A stretch of 64,000 bases of DNA from Rhizobium aethiopicum (GCF_014197535.1 NZ_JACIFV010000001.1:567606-631605); one strand, 5' to 3'; positions 37,162 through 46,025 are shown, counted from the stretch's first letter. The notes: generated by a model from the letters alone, not told the origin. Translations and numbers: made by a program.

Positions 37162-39096
37162 ATGGTACAATCGAATCCGGGTTCACAGCCGGAGCCGGCG
37201 CTTGATGTAATCACCATCGGCCGCTCTTCGGTCGATCTTTACGGCCAGCAGATCGGTTCGCGGCTGGAGGATATCGCCTCCTTCGCCAAATCCGTCGGCG
37301 GCTGCCCGTCCAATATCGCCATCGGCACGGCGCGGCTCGGCCTCAAGTCCGGGCTCATCACCCGCGTCGGCGACGAGCAGATGGGACGCTTCATCCGCGA
37401 GCAGGCGGCGCGCGAGGGTGTGGCGACGGATGGCATCGTCACTGACAAGGAACGGCTGACGGCGCTGGTGCTGCTGGCGGTCGAGGCCGAAGGCGTATCG
37501 CCGATGATCTTCTATCGCTCCGACTGTGCCGACATGGCGCTCGAAGAAGGCGATATCGACGAGAACTTCATCAAATCCTCACGCGCCGTTCTCGTCTCCG
37601 GCACACATTTCTCCCGGCCGAATACCGAGGCCGCGCAACGCAAGGCGATCCGCATCGCCAAGGAGAACGGCCGCAAGGTGATCTTCGACATCGACTACCG
37701 GCCGAACCTCTGGGGGCTTGCCGGCCATGCGGAAGGTTTCGAGCGTTATGTGAAATCCGACCGCGTCTCCTCGAAGATGAAGGAGACGCTGCCGGATTGC
37801 GATCTCATCGTCGGCACCGAAGAGGAAATCCTGATCGCATCAGGCGCCGACGACGTGCTCGGCGCGCTGAAGGAAATCCGCCGCCTGACGCCGGCGACGA
37901 TCGTGCTCAAGCGCGGCGCCATGGGCTGCATCGTCTATGACGGGCCGATCGCCGACGACCTCGAAGCCGGCATCGTCGGCCAGGGCTTCCCGATCGAGGT
38001 GTTCAACGTGCTCGGTGCCGGCGACGCCTTCATGTCCGGTTTCCTGCGCGGCTTTCTGCGCGACGAGCCGCTGAAGACCTGCGCCACCTGGGCCAATGCC
38101 TGCGGCGCCTTCGCCGTCTCCCGCCTGCTCTGCTCGCCGGAATATCCGACCTGGGCGGAGCTCGACTTCTTCCTGAAATCCGGCAGCAAACATCGGGCGC
38201 TGCGCAAGGACGAGGCGATCAATCATATCCACTGGGCATCGACGCGGCGCGGCGAAATCCCGCTGCTGATGGCGCTGGCGATCGACCACCGCTCGCAGCT
38301 TGTCAGCGTCGCCGACGAACTCGGCGTCGGCCATGACAAGATCGTCGCCTTCAAGCGGCTGGCGGTCGAGGCGGCAGCGCGCGTTTCGAACGGCCGCGAT
38401 GGCTACGGAATGCTGATCGACGAACGCTTCGGCCGCGACGCCTTCTTCGATGCGGCGACGAAGAACTTCTCCTGGATCGGCCGGCCTGTCGAACTGCCGG
38501 GCTCGAAGCCGCTGCGCTTCGAATTCAGCCAGGATATCGGCTCGCAGCTTGTCGAATGGCCGCTCGGCCATTCCATCAAATGCCTGTGCTTCTATCACCC
38601 CGACGATCCAGCCGAATTGAAGACGGAGCAGCAGGAGAAGCTGCGCACCCTATTCGAGGCCGCGCGCAAGGTCGGTCGCGAGCTCCTGGTGGAAATCATC
38701 GCCGGCAAGAACGGACCGCTCACCGACGATACGATCGCGACCGCGCTGGAGGAGCTCTACGCGCTCGGCATCAAGCCGGACTGGTGGAAGCTGGAGCCGC
38801 AGGCTTCCGGCGAAGCCTGGAAGAAGATCGATGCGGTCATCGCCAAAAATGATCCATGGTGCCGTGGTATCGTGCTCCTGGGACTTGAGGCGCCCGCCGA
38901 CGAGCTGATCTCCTGCTTCGAGGCGACGCTGGCAGCTCCCTCCGTGAAGGGCTTTGCCGTCGGCCGGACGATCTTTGCCGATCCGGCGCGCGCCTGGCTC
39001 TCGGGCAACATGAACGACGAGGAGGCGATCGCCGACATGGCCGGCCGCTTCCGGCAATTGACAGAGGCCTGGCTTAAGACGCGTGGGCTTCACTGA
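37162..39096 (+). CDS. iolC: IolC 5-dehydro-2-deoxygluconokinase fused to DUF2090 domain
   Basis: A 644-residue protein. Residues about 10-335 are a PfkB-family kinase (DVITIGRSSVDLYGQQIGSRLEDI, NVLGAGDAFMSGFLRGFL with the catalytic GAGD). Residues about 345-640 are the DUF2090 region (PLLMALAIDHRSQL, FYHPDDP, GRTIFADPARAWL), related to 5-dehydro-2-deoxyphosphogluconate aldolase. Fused IolC-DUF2090 is standard in rhizobia. The kinase phosphorylates 5-dehydro-2-deoxygluconate, and the second domain probably performs the next aldol cleavage. The ribosome site GGGAGG precedes ATG 37162. Confidence 0.92.
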   Translation: MVQSNPGSQPEPALDVITIGRSSVDLYGQQIGSRLEDIASFAKSVGGCPSNIAIGTARLGLKSGLITRVGDEQMGRFIREQAAREGVATDGIVTDKERLTALVLLAVEAEGVSPMIFYRSDCADMALEEGDIDENFIKSSRAVLVSGTHFSRPNTEAAQRKAIRIAKENGRKVIFDIDYRPNLWGLAGHAEGFERYVKSDRVSSKMKETLPDCDLIVGTEEEILIASGADDVLGALKEIRRLTPATIVLKRGAMGCIVYDGPIADDLEAGIVGQGFPIEVFNVLGAGDAFMSGFLRGFLRDEPLKTCATWANACGAFAVSRLLCSPEYPTWAELDFFLKSGSKHRALRKDEAINHIHWASTRRGEIPLLMALAIDHRSQLVSVADELGVGHDKIVAFKRLAVEAAARVSNGRDGYGMLIDERFGRDAFFDAATKNFSWIGRPVELPGSKPLRFEFSQDIGSQLVEWPLGHSIKCLCFYHPDDPAELKTEQQEKLRTLFEAARKVGRELLVEIIAGKNGPLTDDTIATALEELYALGIKPDWWKLEPQASGEAWKKIDAVIAKNDPWCRGIVLLGLEAPADELISCFEATLAAPSVKGFAVGRTIFADPARAWLSGNMNDEEAIADMAGRFRQLTEAWLKTRGLH

Positions 39097-39105
39097 GAAT
39101 TAAGA

Positions 39106-39260
39106 CCCCTCCCCAACCCCTCCCCACAAGGGGGAGGGACTTACGTTGAGGCATCGCTTTACGCCACAAACGAGCTCTCTTGCGGACGCAAGGTTGCGGT
39201 GAAATGCGGTGAGCCACACGAGTTAGCCCCTCCCCCTTGTGGGGAGGGGTTGGGGAGGGG
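39106..39260. repeat. Perfect 33-bp inverted repeat with 89-base spacer between iolC and iolD
   Basis: Arms at 39106-39138 and 39228-39260 are exact reverse complements (CCCTCCCC-rich). Each arm also holds an internal partial palindrome (CCTCCCC..ACAAG..GGGGAGG). It has the form of a GC-rich intergenic palindromic element and may form an mRNA hairpin separating iolC from iolD. It starts 9 bases after the iolC stop and ends 34 bases before iolD. Confidence 0.9.
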
Positions 39261-39294
39261 AAACCAACTAGAGCGAAGATTGCGGGAGGCCCCG

Positions 39295-41145
39295 ATGGGC
39301 AAGACGATACGGTTGACGATGGCGCAGGCCGTCGCGCATTTCCTGAAAGTACAGATGACGGTTGTCGACGGCAAAAAGGTGCCGATCTTCGGCGGCGTCT
39401 GGGCGATCTTCGGTCACGGCAACGTCGCTGGTATCGGCGAGGCGCTCTACCAGGTGCGCGGGGAATTGACGACCTATCGCGCCCACAATGAACAGGGCAT
39501 GGCGCATGCTGCGATTGCCTATGCCAAGGCGAATTTCCGCACGCGCTTCATGGCTTGCACCACCTCGATCGGCCCAGGCGCGCTGAATATGGTGACGGCC
39601 GCAGGTGTCGCGCATGTCAACCGCATTCCGGTTCTCTTTCTCCCTGGCGACGTCTTCGCCAACCGCGCGCCCGACCCGGTGCTGCAGCAGATCGAGGATT
39701 TCGGCGACGGCACGGTTTCCGCCAATGATGCCTTCCGCCCGGTTTCGCGCTATTTCGACCGAATCACCCGCCCGGAGCAGATCATCACGGCGCTGAAGCG
39801 GGCCATGCAGGTGCTGACCGATCCGCTCGATTGCGGGCCGGTGACGCTGTCGCTCTGCCAGGACGTTCAGGCCGAGGCCTTCGATTATCCGGCAAGCCTA
39901 TTCGAAGAAAAGGTCTGGACGACCCGCCGGCCGCAGCCGGATGCGGACGAGCTGGCAAATGCCATCGCGCTGGTCAAGGCGTCTGAGAAGCCGGTGATCG
40001 TCGCCGGCGGCGGCGTGCTTTATTCGCAGGCTACGAAGGAACTCGCGGCCTTCGCCGAAGCCCATGCCATCCCCGTCGTCGTCACCCAGGCCGGCAAGTC
40101 GTCGATCAACGAGACCCATCCGCTGGCGCTCGGCTCGGTCGGCGTCACGGGCACATCGGCGGCGAACGCGATCGCCGAAGAGACGGATCTCGTCATCGCC
40201 GTCGGCACGCGCTGCCAGGATTTCACGACCGGTTCCTGGGCGCTCTTCAAGAACGACAGCCTGAAGATGGTCGGCCTCAACATCGCCGCCTATGACGCGG
40301 TGAAGCACGACAGCCACCCTGTGGTGGCCGATGCCCGCGAAGGGCTGAAGGCGCTTTCGGCAGGCCTTTCCGGCTGGAAGGCGCCGGCAGCACTTGCCGA
40401 GAAGGCAACGGCGGAAAAGAAAATCTGGATGGAGGCTGTCACCAAGGCTATGGCGGCGACCAACATCGCCCTGCCCTCCGATGCGCAGGTGATCGGCGCG
40501 GTGGCGCGCACGCTCGGCGCCGAGAACACGACGGTGCTTTGCGCCGCAGGCGGTCTGCCAGGCGAGCTGCACAAGCTCTGGCCGGCGACGGCGCCCGGTA
40601 GCTATCACATGGAATACGGCTTCTCCTGCATGGGCTACGAGATCGCCGGCGGGCTCGGCGCCAAGATGGCGCGCCCCGAACGGGATGTCGTCGTCATGGT
40701 CGGCGACGGTTCCTATATGATGATGAACTCCGAGATTGCGACCTCCGTCATGGTTGGGGTCAAACTCAACATCGTCGTGCTCGACAATCGCGGCTATGGC
40801 TGCATCAACCGGCTGCAGATGGGAACCGGCGGCGCCAACTTTAACAATCTGCTCAAGGACTCCTATCACGAGGTGATGCCGGAGATCGATTTTCGCGCGC
40901 ATGCCGAAAGCATGGGCGCCATCGCTGTCAAGGTCAGTTCCATCGCCGAACTCGAGCAGGCGATCGTCGATTCGAAGAAGAACGATCGCACGTCCGTCTT
41001 CGTCATCGACACCGATCCCTTGATCACCACTGAGGCCGGCGGCCACTGGTGGGATGTCGCGGTGCCGGAAGTCAGCCCGCGCGAAGAGGTCAACAAGGCG
41101 CGCAAGGGTTATGTCGAAGCCCGCGGCTCCCAGCGCATTGGCTGA
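39295..41145 (+). CDS. iolD: 3D-(3,5/4)-trihydroxycyclohexane-1,2-dione acylhydrolase
   Basis: A 616-residue thiamine-diphosphate enzyme. ATG 39295 has GGGAGG upstream and gives MGKTIRLTMAQAVAHFLKVQ; an upstream in-frame start would read into the repeat. The ThDP pyrimidine domain (IGEALYQVRGELTTYRAHNEQGMAHAAIAYAKA), the central domain (VIVAGGGVLYSQ) and the C-terminal ThDP-binding GDGSYMMMNSEIATSVMVGVKLNIVVLDNRGYG are all seen. It opens the ring of the trihydroxycyclohexanedione in inositol breakdown. Confidence 0.95.
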   Translation: MGKTIRLTMAQAVAHFLKVQMTVVDGKKVPIFGGVWAIFGHGNVAGIGEALYQVRGELTTYRAHNEQGMAHAAIAYAKANFRTRFMACTTSIGPGALNMVTAAGVAHVNRIPVLFLPGDVFANRAPDPVLQQIEDFGDGTVSANDAFRPVSRYFDRITRPEQIITALKRAMQVLTDPLDCGPVTLSLCQDVQAEAFDYPASLFEEKVWTTRRPQPDADELANAIALVKASEKPVIVAGGGVLYSQATKELAAFAEAHAIPVVVTQAGKSSINETHPLALGSVGVTGTSAANAIAEETDLVIAVGTRCQDFTTGSWALFKNDSLKMVGLNIAAYDAVKHDSHPVVADAREGLKALSAGLSGWKAPAALAEKATAEKKIWMEAVTKAMAATNIALPSDAQVIGAVARTLGAENTTVLCAAGGLPGELHKLWPATAPGSYHMEYGFSCMGYEIAGGLGAKMARPERDVVVMVGDGSYMMMNSEIATSVMVGVKLNIVVLDNRGYGCINRLQMGTGGANFNNLLKDSYHEVMPEIDFRAHAESMGAIAVKVSSIAELEQAIVDSKKNDRTSVFVIDTDPLITTEAGGHWWDVAVPEVSPREEVNKARKGYVEARGSQRIG

Positions 41146-41166
41146 AACAAGTTAGCCCCATTTTTC

Positions 41167-41190
41167 CGGAGGAGCGGACCCGCTCCTCCG
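41167..41190 (+). repeat. Perfect 10-bp stem hairpin between iolD and iolE
   Basis: CGGAGGAGCG / CGCTCCTCCG enclose a 4-base loop (GACC). It is a compact GC hairpin without a U-tract, so probably an RNA stability or processing element rather than a terminator. It ends 23 bases before the iolE start and 13 bases before its AAGGAG site. Confidence 0.75.
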
Positions 41191-41213
41191 CCATGTCTTT
41201 AAGGAGAATATTG

Positions 41214-42131
41214 ATGAAGGCCAAACTCGGCATGTCGCCCATCGCATGGTGGAACGACGACCTTCCTGAGCTTAGCGACGATGTGTCCCTCGAAGAATGC
41301 CTGCGGCAATCGCGCAGTGCCGGTTTCACCGGCATGGAACAAGGCCGCCGCTTCCCCAGCAACCCGGAAGAAATGCTGCCGATCCTGCGCGCCGCCGACG
41401 TGACGCTATGCGGCGGCTGGTTCTCCGGCACGCTTGTCAATGAAGAGCTTGCGGCCAACAAGGACCGCATCGCGCCGATGATCGAGCTGTTCAAGGCGGT
41501 CAACGCGCCCTGCATCGTCTATGGCGAAGTCGGCCGTTCCATCCAGGGCGATCGGTCCAAGCCGCTCGCGACCAAGCCGCGCCTTTCCGACGACGAGATG
41601 AAGGCCTATGCGCGCCGCGTCACCGAATTCGGCGAATGGTGCGCCGAGCAGGGCATGCCGCTCTCCTATCACCACCACATGGCCGCCGTCGTCGAAACCG
41701 AGCCGGAACTCGACGCTTTCATGCACAATTCGGGCGAAGGTATTCCGCTGTTGCTCGACGCCGGGCATCTGGCCTTTGCCGGCGGCGATGTGCTGCGCGC
41801 CATCGACAATCACCACGCCCGCATCAACCACGTCCACGTCAAGGATATCCGCAAGTCGGTGGTGGACGGGCTCGACCGCAGCCGCCGGTCCTTCCTCGAC
41901 GCCGTGGCGCTTGGCGCCTTCACCGTCCCCGGCGACGGCTCGCTCGATTTCGGCGCCATCGTCCAGCGTTTCGCCGACCACGGCTATGAAGGCTGGTTCG
42001 TCGTCGAGGCCGAACAGGATCCGCGCAAGGCGCCGCCGCAGAAGATGGCCGAGATCGGCCATGCCGAACTGATGCGGGTGATGACGGCGGCAGGCTATAC
42101 TGTGGAAACGGAAGGCTACCCGAAGGGGTAA
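41214..42131 (+). CDS. iolE: Inosose dehydratase
   Basis: A 305-residue TIM-barrel protein of the xylose-isomerase-like fold. ATG 41214 is preceded by AAGGAG and starts MKAKLGMSPIAWWNDDLPEL, as in known IolE. GMEQGRRFP and YHHHMAAVVETEPELD (metal-site histidines) and LLLDAGHLAFAGGD match. It dehydrates 2-keto-myo-inositol to the dione that IolD hydrolyses. Confidence 0.94.
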   Translation: MKAKLGMSPIAWWNDDLPELSDDVSLEECLRQSRSAGFTGMEQGRRFPSNPEEMLPILRAADVTLCGGWFSGTLVNEELAANKDRIAPMIELFKAVNAPCIVYGEVGRSIQGDRSKPLATKPRLSDDEMKAYARRVTEFGEWCAEQGMPLSYHHHMAAVVETEPELDAFMHNSGEGIPLLLDAGHLAFAGGDVLRAIDNHHARINHVHVKDIRKSVVDGLDRSRRSFLDAVALGAFTVPGDGSLDFGAIVQRFADHGYEGWFVVEAEQDPRKAPPQKMAEIGHAELMRVMTAAGYTVETEGYPKG

Positions 42132-42186
42132 CGAGACGAAAGACCCCTCTCACAAGAGGGACGAACTGGCCGGACCGCTGGAGCAA

Positions 42187-42307
42187 GCGGCCCCCTCATC
42201 CGCCCTTCGGGCACCTTCTCCCCTATGGGGAGAAGCGAAATACGACGGCGCGGCATATCCCTTCTCCCCTCGGGGAGAAGGTGGCGGCAGCCGGATGAGG
42301 GGGCCGC
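42187..42307. repeat. RIME-like composite palindromic element between iolE and iolB
   Basis: Two arms, 42187-42235 and 42261-42307, are inverted copies with conserved ends (GCGGCCCCCTCATCCG and CACCTTCTCCCC..GGGGAGAAG) and a variable centre. This layout and the CCCCTCATCCG / CACCTTCTCCCC words are typical of abundant rhizobial intergenic mosaic elements as I recall them. The element fills most of the 204-base gap between iolE and iolB. Confidence 0.8.
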
Positions 42308-42335
42308 GCCCACCAACATACGAGGAGAAACGCCA

Positions 42336-43133
42336 ATGCCAAACCTCAAGGTGAAACCATCCGGCACGCATGGCCGCGTGACGCATGTCACCCCGGAGAA
42401 TGCCGGCTGGACCTATGTCGGCTTCGATCTGCATCGGATCAAACCGGGTGAGACCGTTTCTGGGGAAACCGGCGAGCGCGAGGTCTGCCTGGTCTGGGTG
42501 ACCGGCAAGGGCAAGGCGTCGGCCGGCTCGAAGGATTTCGGGACGCTCGGCGAGCGGATGAACCCCTTCGACGGGGCTCCGCATGCGCTTTATATCCCGA
42601 TGGGCTCGACATGGTCGGTCACGGCGGAGACCGATCTGGAGCTCGCTGTCTGCTCGGCGCCCGGCGGCGGCGGCTATGAGGCAAAGGCGATCCCGCCCGG
42701 CACGCATCCGCAGGTGACGCGCGGCAAGGGCACGAATGTGCGCTACGTCAACAACATCATGCCTGAGGACGATAATTCGGCGCATTCGCTGCTCGTCGTC
42801 GAGGTGATCACGCCAGGTGGCCATACCTCCTCCTATCCGCCGCACAAGCACGATCAGAACGACCTCCCGAACGAGAGCTTCTTGGAGGAGACTTACTACC
42901 ACCGCCTCAACCCGCCGCAGGGTTTCGGTTTCCAGCGCGTCTACACCGACGACCGCTCGCTCGACGAGGCGATGGCGATCGAGGACGGCGACGTGACGCT
43001 GGTGCCGAAGGGCTATCATCCCTGCGCCGCAACGCATGGCTATGATCTTTATTATCTCAATGTCATGGCCGGGCCGAAGCGGATCTGGAAATTCCACAAT
43101 GCCGCCGAGCACGAATGGCTGCTGAAGGCATGA
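42336..43133 (+). CDS. iolB: 5-deoxy-glucuronate isomerase
   Basis: A 265-residue protein. ATG 42336 follows GAGGAGAAACGCC and gives MPNLKVKPSGTHGRVTHVTP. Conserved IolB blocks include GFDLHRIKPGETVSGETGEREVCLVWVTG, SSYPPHKHDQNDLPNESFLEETYYHRLNPP (cupin metal histidines) and VPKGYHPCAATHGYDLYYLNVMAGPKR. It isomerises 5-deoxyglucuronate to 5-dehydro-2-deoxygluconate. The cluster ends here; iolA is not present in the window. Confidence 0.95.
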   Translation: MPNLKVKPSGTHGRVTHVTPENAGWTYVGFDLHRIKPGETVSGETGEREVCLVWVTGKGKASAGSKDFGTLGERMNPFDGAPHALYIPMGSTWSVTAETDLELAVCSAPGGGGYEAKAIPPGTHPQVTRGKGTNVRYVNNIMPEDDNSAHSLLVVEVITPGGHTSSYPPHKHDQNDLPNESFLEETYYHRLNPPQGFGFQRVYTDDRSLDEAMAIEDGDVTLVPKGYHPCAATHGYDLYYLNVMAGPKRIWKFHNAAEHEWLLKA

Positions 43134-43221
43134 AGGCCGCGCTCGATCGCTAAATAATCTGACAGCGCCAAACTGTCGGTGATGGTTCACTGCCTCCGTC
43201 CAATGAGGATGGAGTATCATC

Positions 43222-43443
43222 ATGCACAGCTCGCATTTCACGATACCGGCCAGCAATATCCGCTCTTCGCGGCGGCCCGGACTTCTTTCTGCAGCGGCCA
43301 CAGCAGTCCGCTGGCTGGGGCGCAAGATCAGCGAACGGCGCAACTACAATGCGCTGATGGAACTTTCCGACGCTCAGTTGAAGGATGTCGGCCTCTCCCG
43401 CGGGCAGACAGAAAGCGACGTGCACGTTTACAGCCGCTACTGA
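43222..43443 (+). CDS. DUF1127 small basic protein
   Basis: A 73-residue basic protein. The C-terminal two thirds (about 27-66: VRWLGRKISERRNYNALMELSDAQLKDVGLSRGQTESDV) is a DUF1127 motif, arginine-rich with a conserved LxDIGL-like end. Such proteins in alphaproteobacteria are linked with RNA binding and with carbon/phosphate responses. GAGGATGGAG precedes ATG 43222. Position next to iolB may be coincidence. Confidence 0.8.
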   Translation: MHSSHFTIPASNIRSSRRPGLLSAAATAVRWLGRKISERRNYNALMELSDAQLKDVGLSRGQTESDVHVYSRY

Positions 43444-43515
43444 AGCATCAGACTCGCTGTGGTACTGTGCCCCTGCGCAGCCTTGTCGGGCTGCTGTCTG
43501 AACCCGGACGATACG

Positions 43516-44355
43516 ATGTCGCAGTTTTCAACAGCACTGCTCCTGAAAACAAAGACCGTCACCATTCGTGACGTTGTCTGCAATGGCGAGTGCCGCCACA
43601 AGAGCGACGAGGAATGTGCGCACAAGACAAGCCTCGTCTATCCCTATCGCGGCGTCTTCATGCGCCATGTCGGCCGCACCGATACGGTGGCTGAAGCCAA
43701 TCAGGTGTTGTTCTTCAATGCCGGTCAGGGCTATCGGATCAGTCATCCGATCGAGGGCGGCGACGCCTGCATCGACCTGTCGATCGACGAATCCATGCTG
43801 GAAGAGCTGGCGCCGAAGGAGCAGTCCCAGCCCGGCCCGGCCTTTTCCTTCCGTCGCCAGCGCCGGCGGATCGACCCGCGCGCGCAGGCGCTGATCGCGC
43901 TGCTGCGTCACGGCCTCAGGCGCAACGTCGCCGAAACGCTCGAGGCGGAAACGCTGGCCCTGACGCTGGTTCGCCGCTCGCTCGGCGAGCGCACGTCGCA
44001 TGCAGCCGGCGCCAGCGTCGGCCGGCAGAAACTCGTCGACCGGGCAAAGCTGGTGCTTTCCTCCGATCTCGCGAGACGCTGGACGCTCGCGGAAATCGCT
44101 TGGGAAGTCGGCGTTTCCCCTGTTTACCTCACCCAGGTCTTCCAGCAGGTCGAGGCCACGCCGCTCTATCGCTATCAGCTGAGGCTGCGGCTTGCCCGGG
44201 CGCTCGATCTGCTCGGCCAGTATGACGATCTGACCTCACTCGGCCTCGATCTCGGTTTTTCCAGCCACAGTCATTTCAGCGCTTCTTTCAAACAGGCCTT
44301 CGGTCAGACTCCGGCCGAATTTCAGCGCTCGGCGCAACTGCGGCGCCGACCCTAA
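43516..44355 (+). CDS. AraC-family transcriptional regulator
   Basis: A 279-residue regulator with an N-terminal AraC-like ligand region (FMRHVGRTDTVAEANQVLFFNAGQGYRISHPIEGGD) and two C-terminal HTHs (about 180-270: LVLSSDLARRWTLAEIAWEVGVSPVYLTQVFQQ; LDLGFSSHSHFSASFKQAFGQTPAEFQRS). I chose ATG 43516 (MSQFSTALLLKTKTV); an upstream start at 43459 is possible, and neither has a strong ribosome site. No target is evident. Confidence 0.8.
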   Translation: MSQFSTALLLKTKTVTIRDVVCNGECRHKSDEECAHKTSLVYPYRGVFMRHVGRTDTVAEANQVLFFNAGQGYRISHPIEGGDACIDLSIDESMLEELAPKEQSQPGPAFSFRRQRRRIDPRAQALIALLRHGLRRNVAETLEAETLALTLVRRSLGERTSHAAGASVGRQKLVDRAKLVLSSDLARRWTLAEIAWEVGVSPVYLTQVFQQVEATPLYRYQLRLRLARALDLLGQYDDLTSLGLDLGFSSHSHFSASFKQAFGQTPAEFQRSAQLRRRP

Positions 44356-44453
44356 TCCCGATTGATCGCTAAAGTTTTCGACAGCGGTGATGCGGTCTTC
44401 GATGCTCTTATGACGCTGTCCCGATCCGGGGACGATCAATGGAGGATTACCCG

Positions 44454-44615
44454 ATGAAGAAGACCACATGCGCTGCCTGCGACTGCGAACTCGGCGCCGA
44501 GATCATCACCGTCAAGCTGGGCGGCAGGACCGTCGAAGTCTGCTGTCAGGAATGCGCCGAGGCGCTCAACGAGGCGGAAGCGTCGACGTCGGCCGCTCAG
44601 AGCAGCAAGGAATAG
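44454..44615 (+). CDS. Small cysteine-rich protein, CxxC zinc-ribbon-like
   Basis: A 53-residue ORF starting MKKTTCAACDCELGAEIIT, with two cysteine clusters, C-x2-C-x-C (residues 6-11) and CC-x2-C (30-34). GGAGG lies 8 bases before ATG 44454. The spacing is like a metal-binding TRASH/YHS-type or short zinc ribbon domain. Good ribosome site and cysteine pattern make it a real gene, but the function is unknown. It faces the MATE transporter gene. Confidence 0.7.
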   Translation: MKKTTCAACDCELGAEIITVKLGGRTVEVCCQECAEALNEAEASTSAAQSSKE

Positions 44616-44631
44616 AGGGCAATCGACAGAG

Positions 44632-44651
44632 GCCGCGCCAGGAAGCGCGGC
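44632..44651. terminator. GC hairpin between the small CxxC gene and the MATE transporter gene
   Basis: A 7-bp stem GCCGCGC / GCGCGGC with a 6-base loop lies between the two convergent genes, with no strong U-tract on either strand. It may assist termination in both directions. Confidence 0.4.
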
Positions 44652-44660
44652 TTCCACGTC

Positions 44661-46025
44661 TCAGGCGGGCAGAAGCCCGTATCGCCAGCCGCGGCGCCTG
44701 GCATTCTCAGACAGCACCAGCAGGGCAAGCACCACCATGCCTGCCTCGGCAAAAACAGGCACCATCCAGATTCCCTGCTCGCCGAAGACGAAGGGCAGCA
44801 GGAAGGTGAGAGGCAGGGTGAGAAGATAGGGTCGCGACAGACCGAAGATCGCCGCGCGCGGCGCATCGCCGATCGACTGGAAATAGGACGACAGGATCAG
44901 CATCTGCCCGAACAGAAAATAGGCGCCGATCGTCCAGGGCAGAATTCGCCTGACCTCGGCGATAATGGCGGGATCGCCGACGAAGGCGGCGCCGATGCGA
45001 CCAGCCAGCAGTTCCACCGTGATCTCCACCAGGCTGCAATAGACCAGCGCCGAGAGCATGGCGATCTGCAGGCTGCGGCCGACGCGCAACCCAAGGCCGG
45101 CGCCGTGATTGTTGCCGGCGATCGTCTGCAGGGCGATGCTGAGACCAAGCAGCGGCAGATAGGTGAAGGTCAGGATACGGGTGATGATGCCGTAGGCGGC
45201 AATGGTGGCGGTATAATCACGCGTGCTCCAGAGCGAGACGTTGACCAGAATCGCGGCCGAGGCAAGCGATATGCCGATGAAACCGAGGCTCATGGGCGCG
45301 CCCAAGGCGACGATGCCGCGCCATTCGACAAGGGCGAATGTGGGAGAAGGCCTGAGCGTCGCCGGCCGGCGCCAGCGATAGACGAGCACGGCGGCGAGAC
45401 AGACGAATTGCGAAGCGATGGAGCCTGCGGTCGAACCGAGCACGCCCCAATGCATCACTGCCATGAACAGCCAGTTGGCGAGGATGTTGAGCAGCGAGGC
45501 CGAGGCCGTGACCGCCGTCATGAAACCGATCCTGCCTTCACAGCGCAGCCCATCGAGATGCAGTGACAGGAGAAAACTCACTGGCGTCGAGGCGATCATC
45601 GCGCCCATGAAAAGCATGGCGCCCTCGGCCACGGCGGTGTTGCCGGCGGCGGCATCGATGATCCGCCCGCCGAGGCCCCAGTAGACTATGATGAGGATCA
45701 CAATGACGGCGAGCGCCAGCGTATGGGCGCCGGAAAATACCCGGCGCGCGCCCTGCCGATCGCCGGCACCGAGCCGACGGGCGAGGATGCTTCCCATGCC
45801 GTTCGAGACGAGCGATTGCAGGGCGACCAGCAGCATAAGCCCTGGGAAGATCAGGCTGACGGCTGAGAGCGCATCGGGGCCGACATAGGCGCCCAGGAAA
45901 TAGGCGTCGACGACAGCAAAGAGGCCGTTGACAGTGGTGATCGCGACGATCGGCGCCGCAGTCCTGATGAATACGCCCGGCAGCCAGCCGGTGAGGAAAG
46001 CATTGCCTTTGGAAGGATTGGTCAT
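44661..46025 (-). CDS. MATE-family multidrug/toxin efflux transporter
   Basis: A 454-residue membrane protein with about 12 predicted helices. The two-fold repeat of the MATE fold is visible: APIVAITTVNGLFAVVDAYFLGAYVGPDALSAVSLIFP in the first half and LGAPMSLGFIGISLASAAILVNVSL..ATIAAYGIITRILTF in the second. It probably exports cationic compounds using Na+ or H+. The frame and start ATG are unambiguous; the ribosome site is weak. Confidence 0.88.
   Translation of the reverse strand: MTNPSKGNAFLTGWLPGVFIRTAAPIVAITTVNGLFAVVDAYFLGAYVGPDALSAVSLIFPGLMLLVALQSLVSNGMGSILARRLGAGDRQGARRVFSGAHTLALAVIVILIIVYWGLGGRIIDAAAGNTAVAEGAMLFMGAMIASTPVSFLLSLHLDGLRCEGRIGFMTAVTASASLLNILANWLFMAVMHWGVLGSTAGSIASQFVCLAAVLVYRWRRPATLRPSPTFALVEWRGIVALGAPMSLGFIGISLASAAILVNVSLWSTRDYTATIAAYGIITRILTFTYLPLLGLSIALQTIAGNNHGAGLGLRVGRSLQIAMLSALVYCSLVEITVELLAGRIGAAFVGDPAIIAEVRRILPWTIGAYFLFGQMLILSSYFQSIGDAPRAAIFGLSRPYLLTLPLTFLLPFVFGEQGIWMVPVFAEAGMVVLALLVLSENARRRGWRYGLLPA

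Noticed and set aside
39898-41046. 382-aa minus-strand open frame
   Set aside because: Antisense to iolD, which is unmistakable.
42150-43343. 397-aa minus-strand open frame
   Set aside because: Antisense to iolB and the repeat element; no domain.
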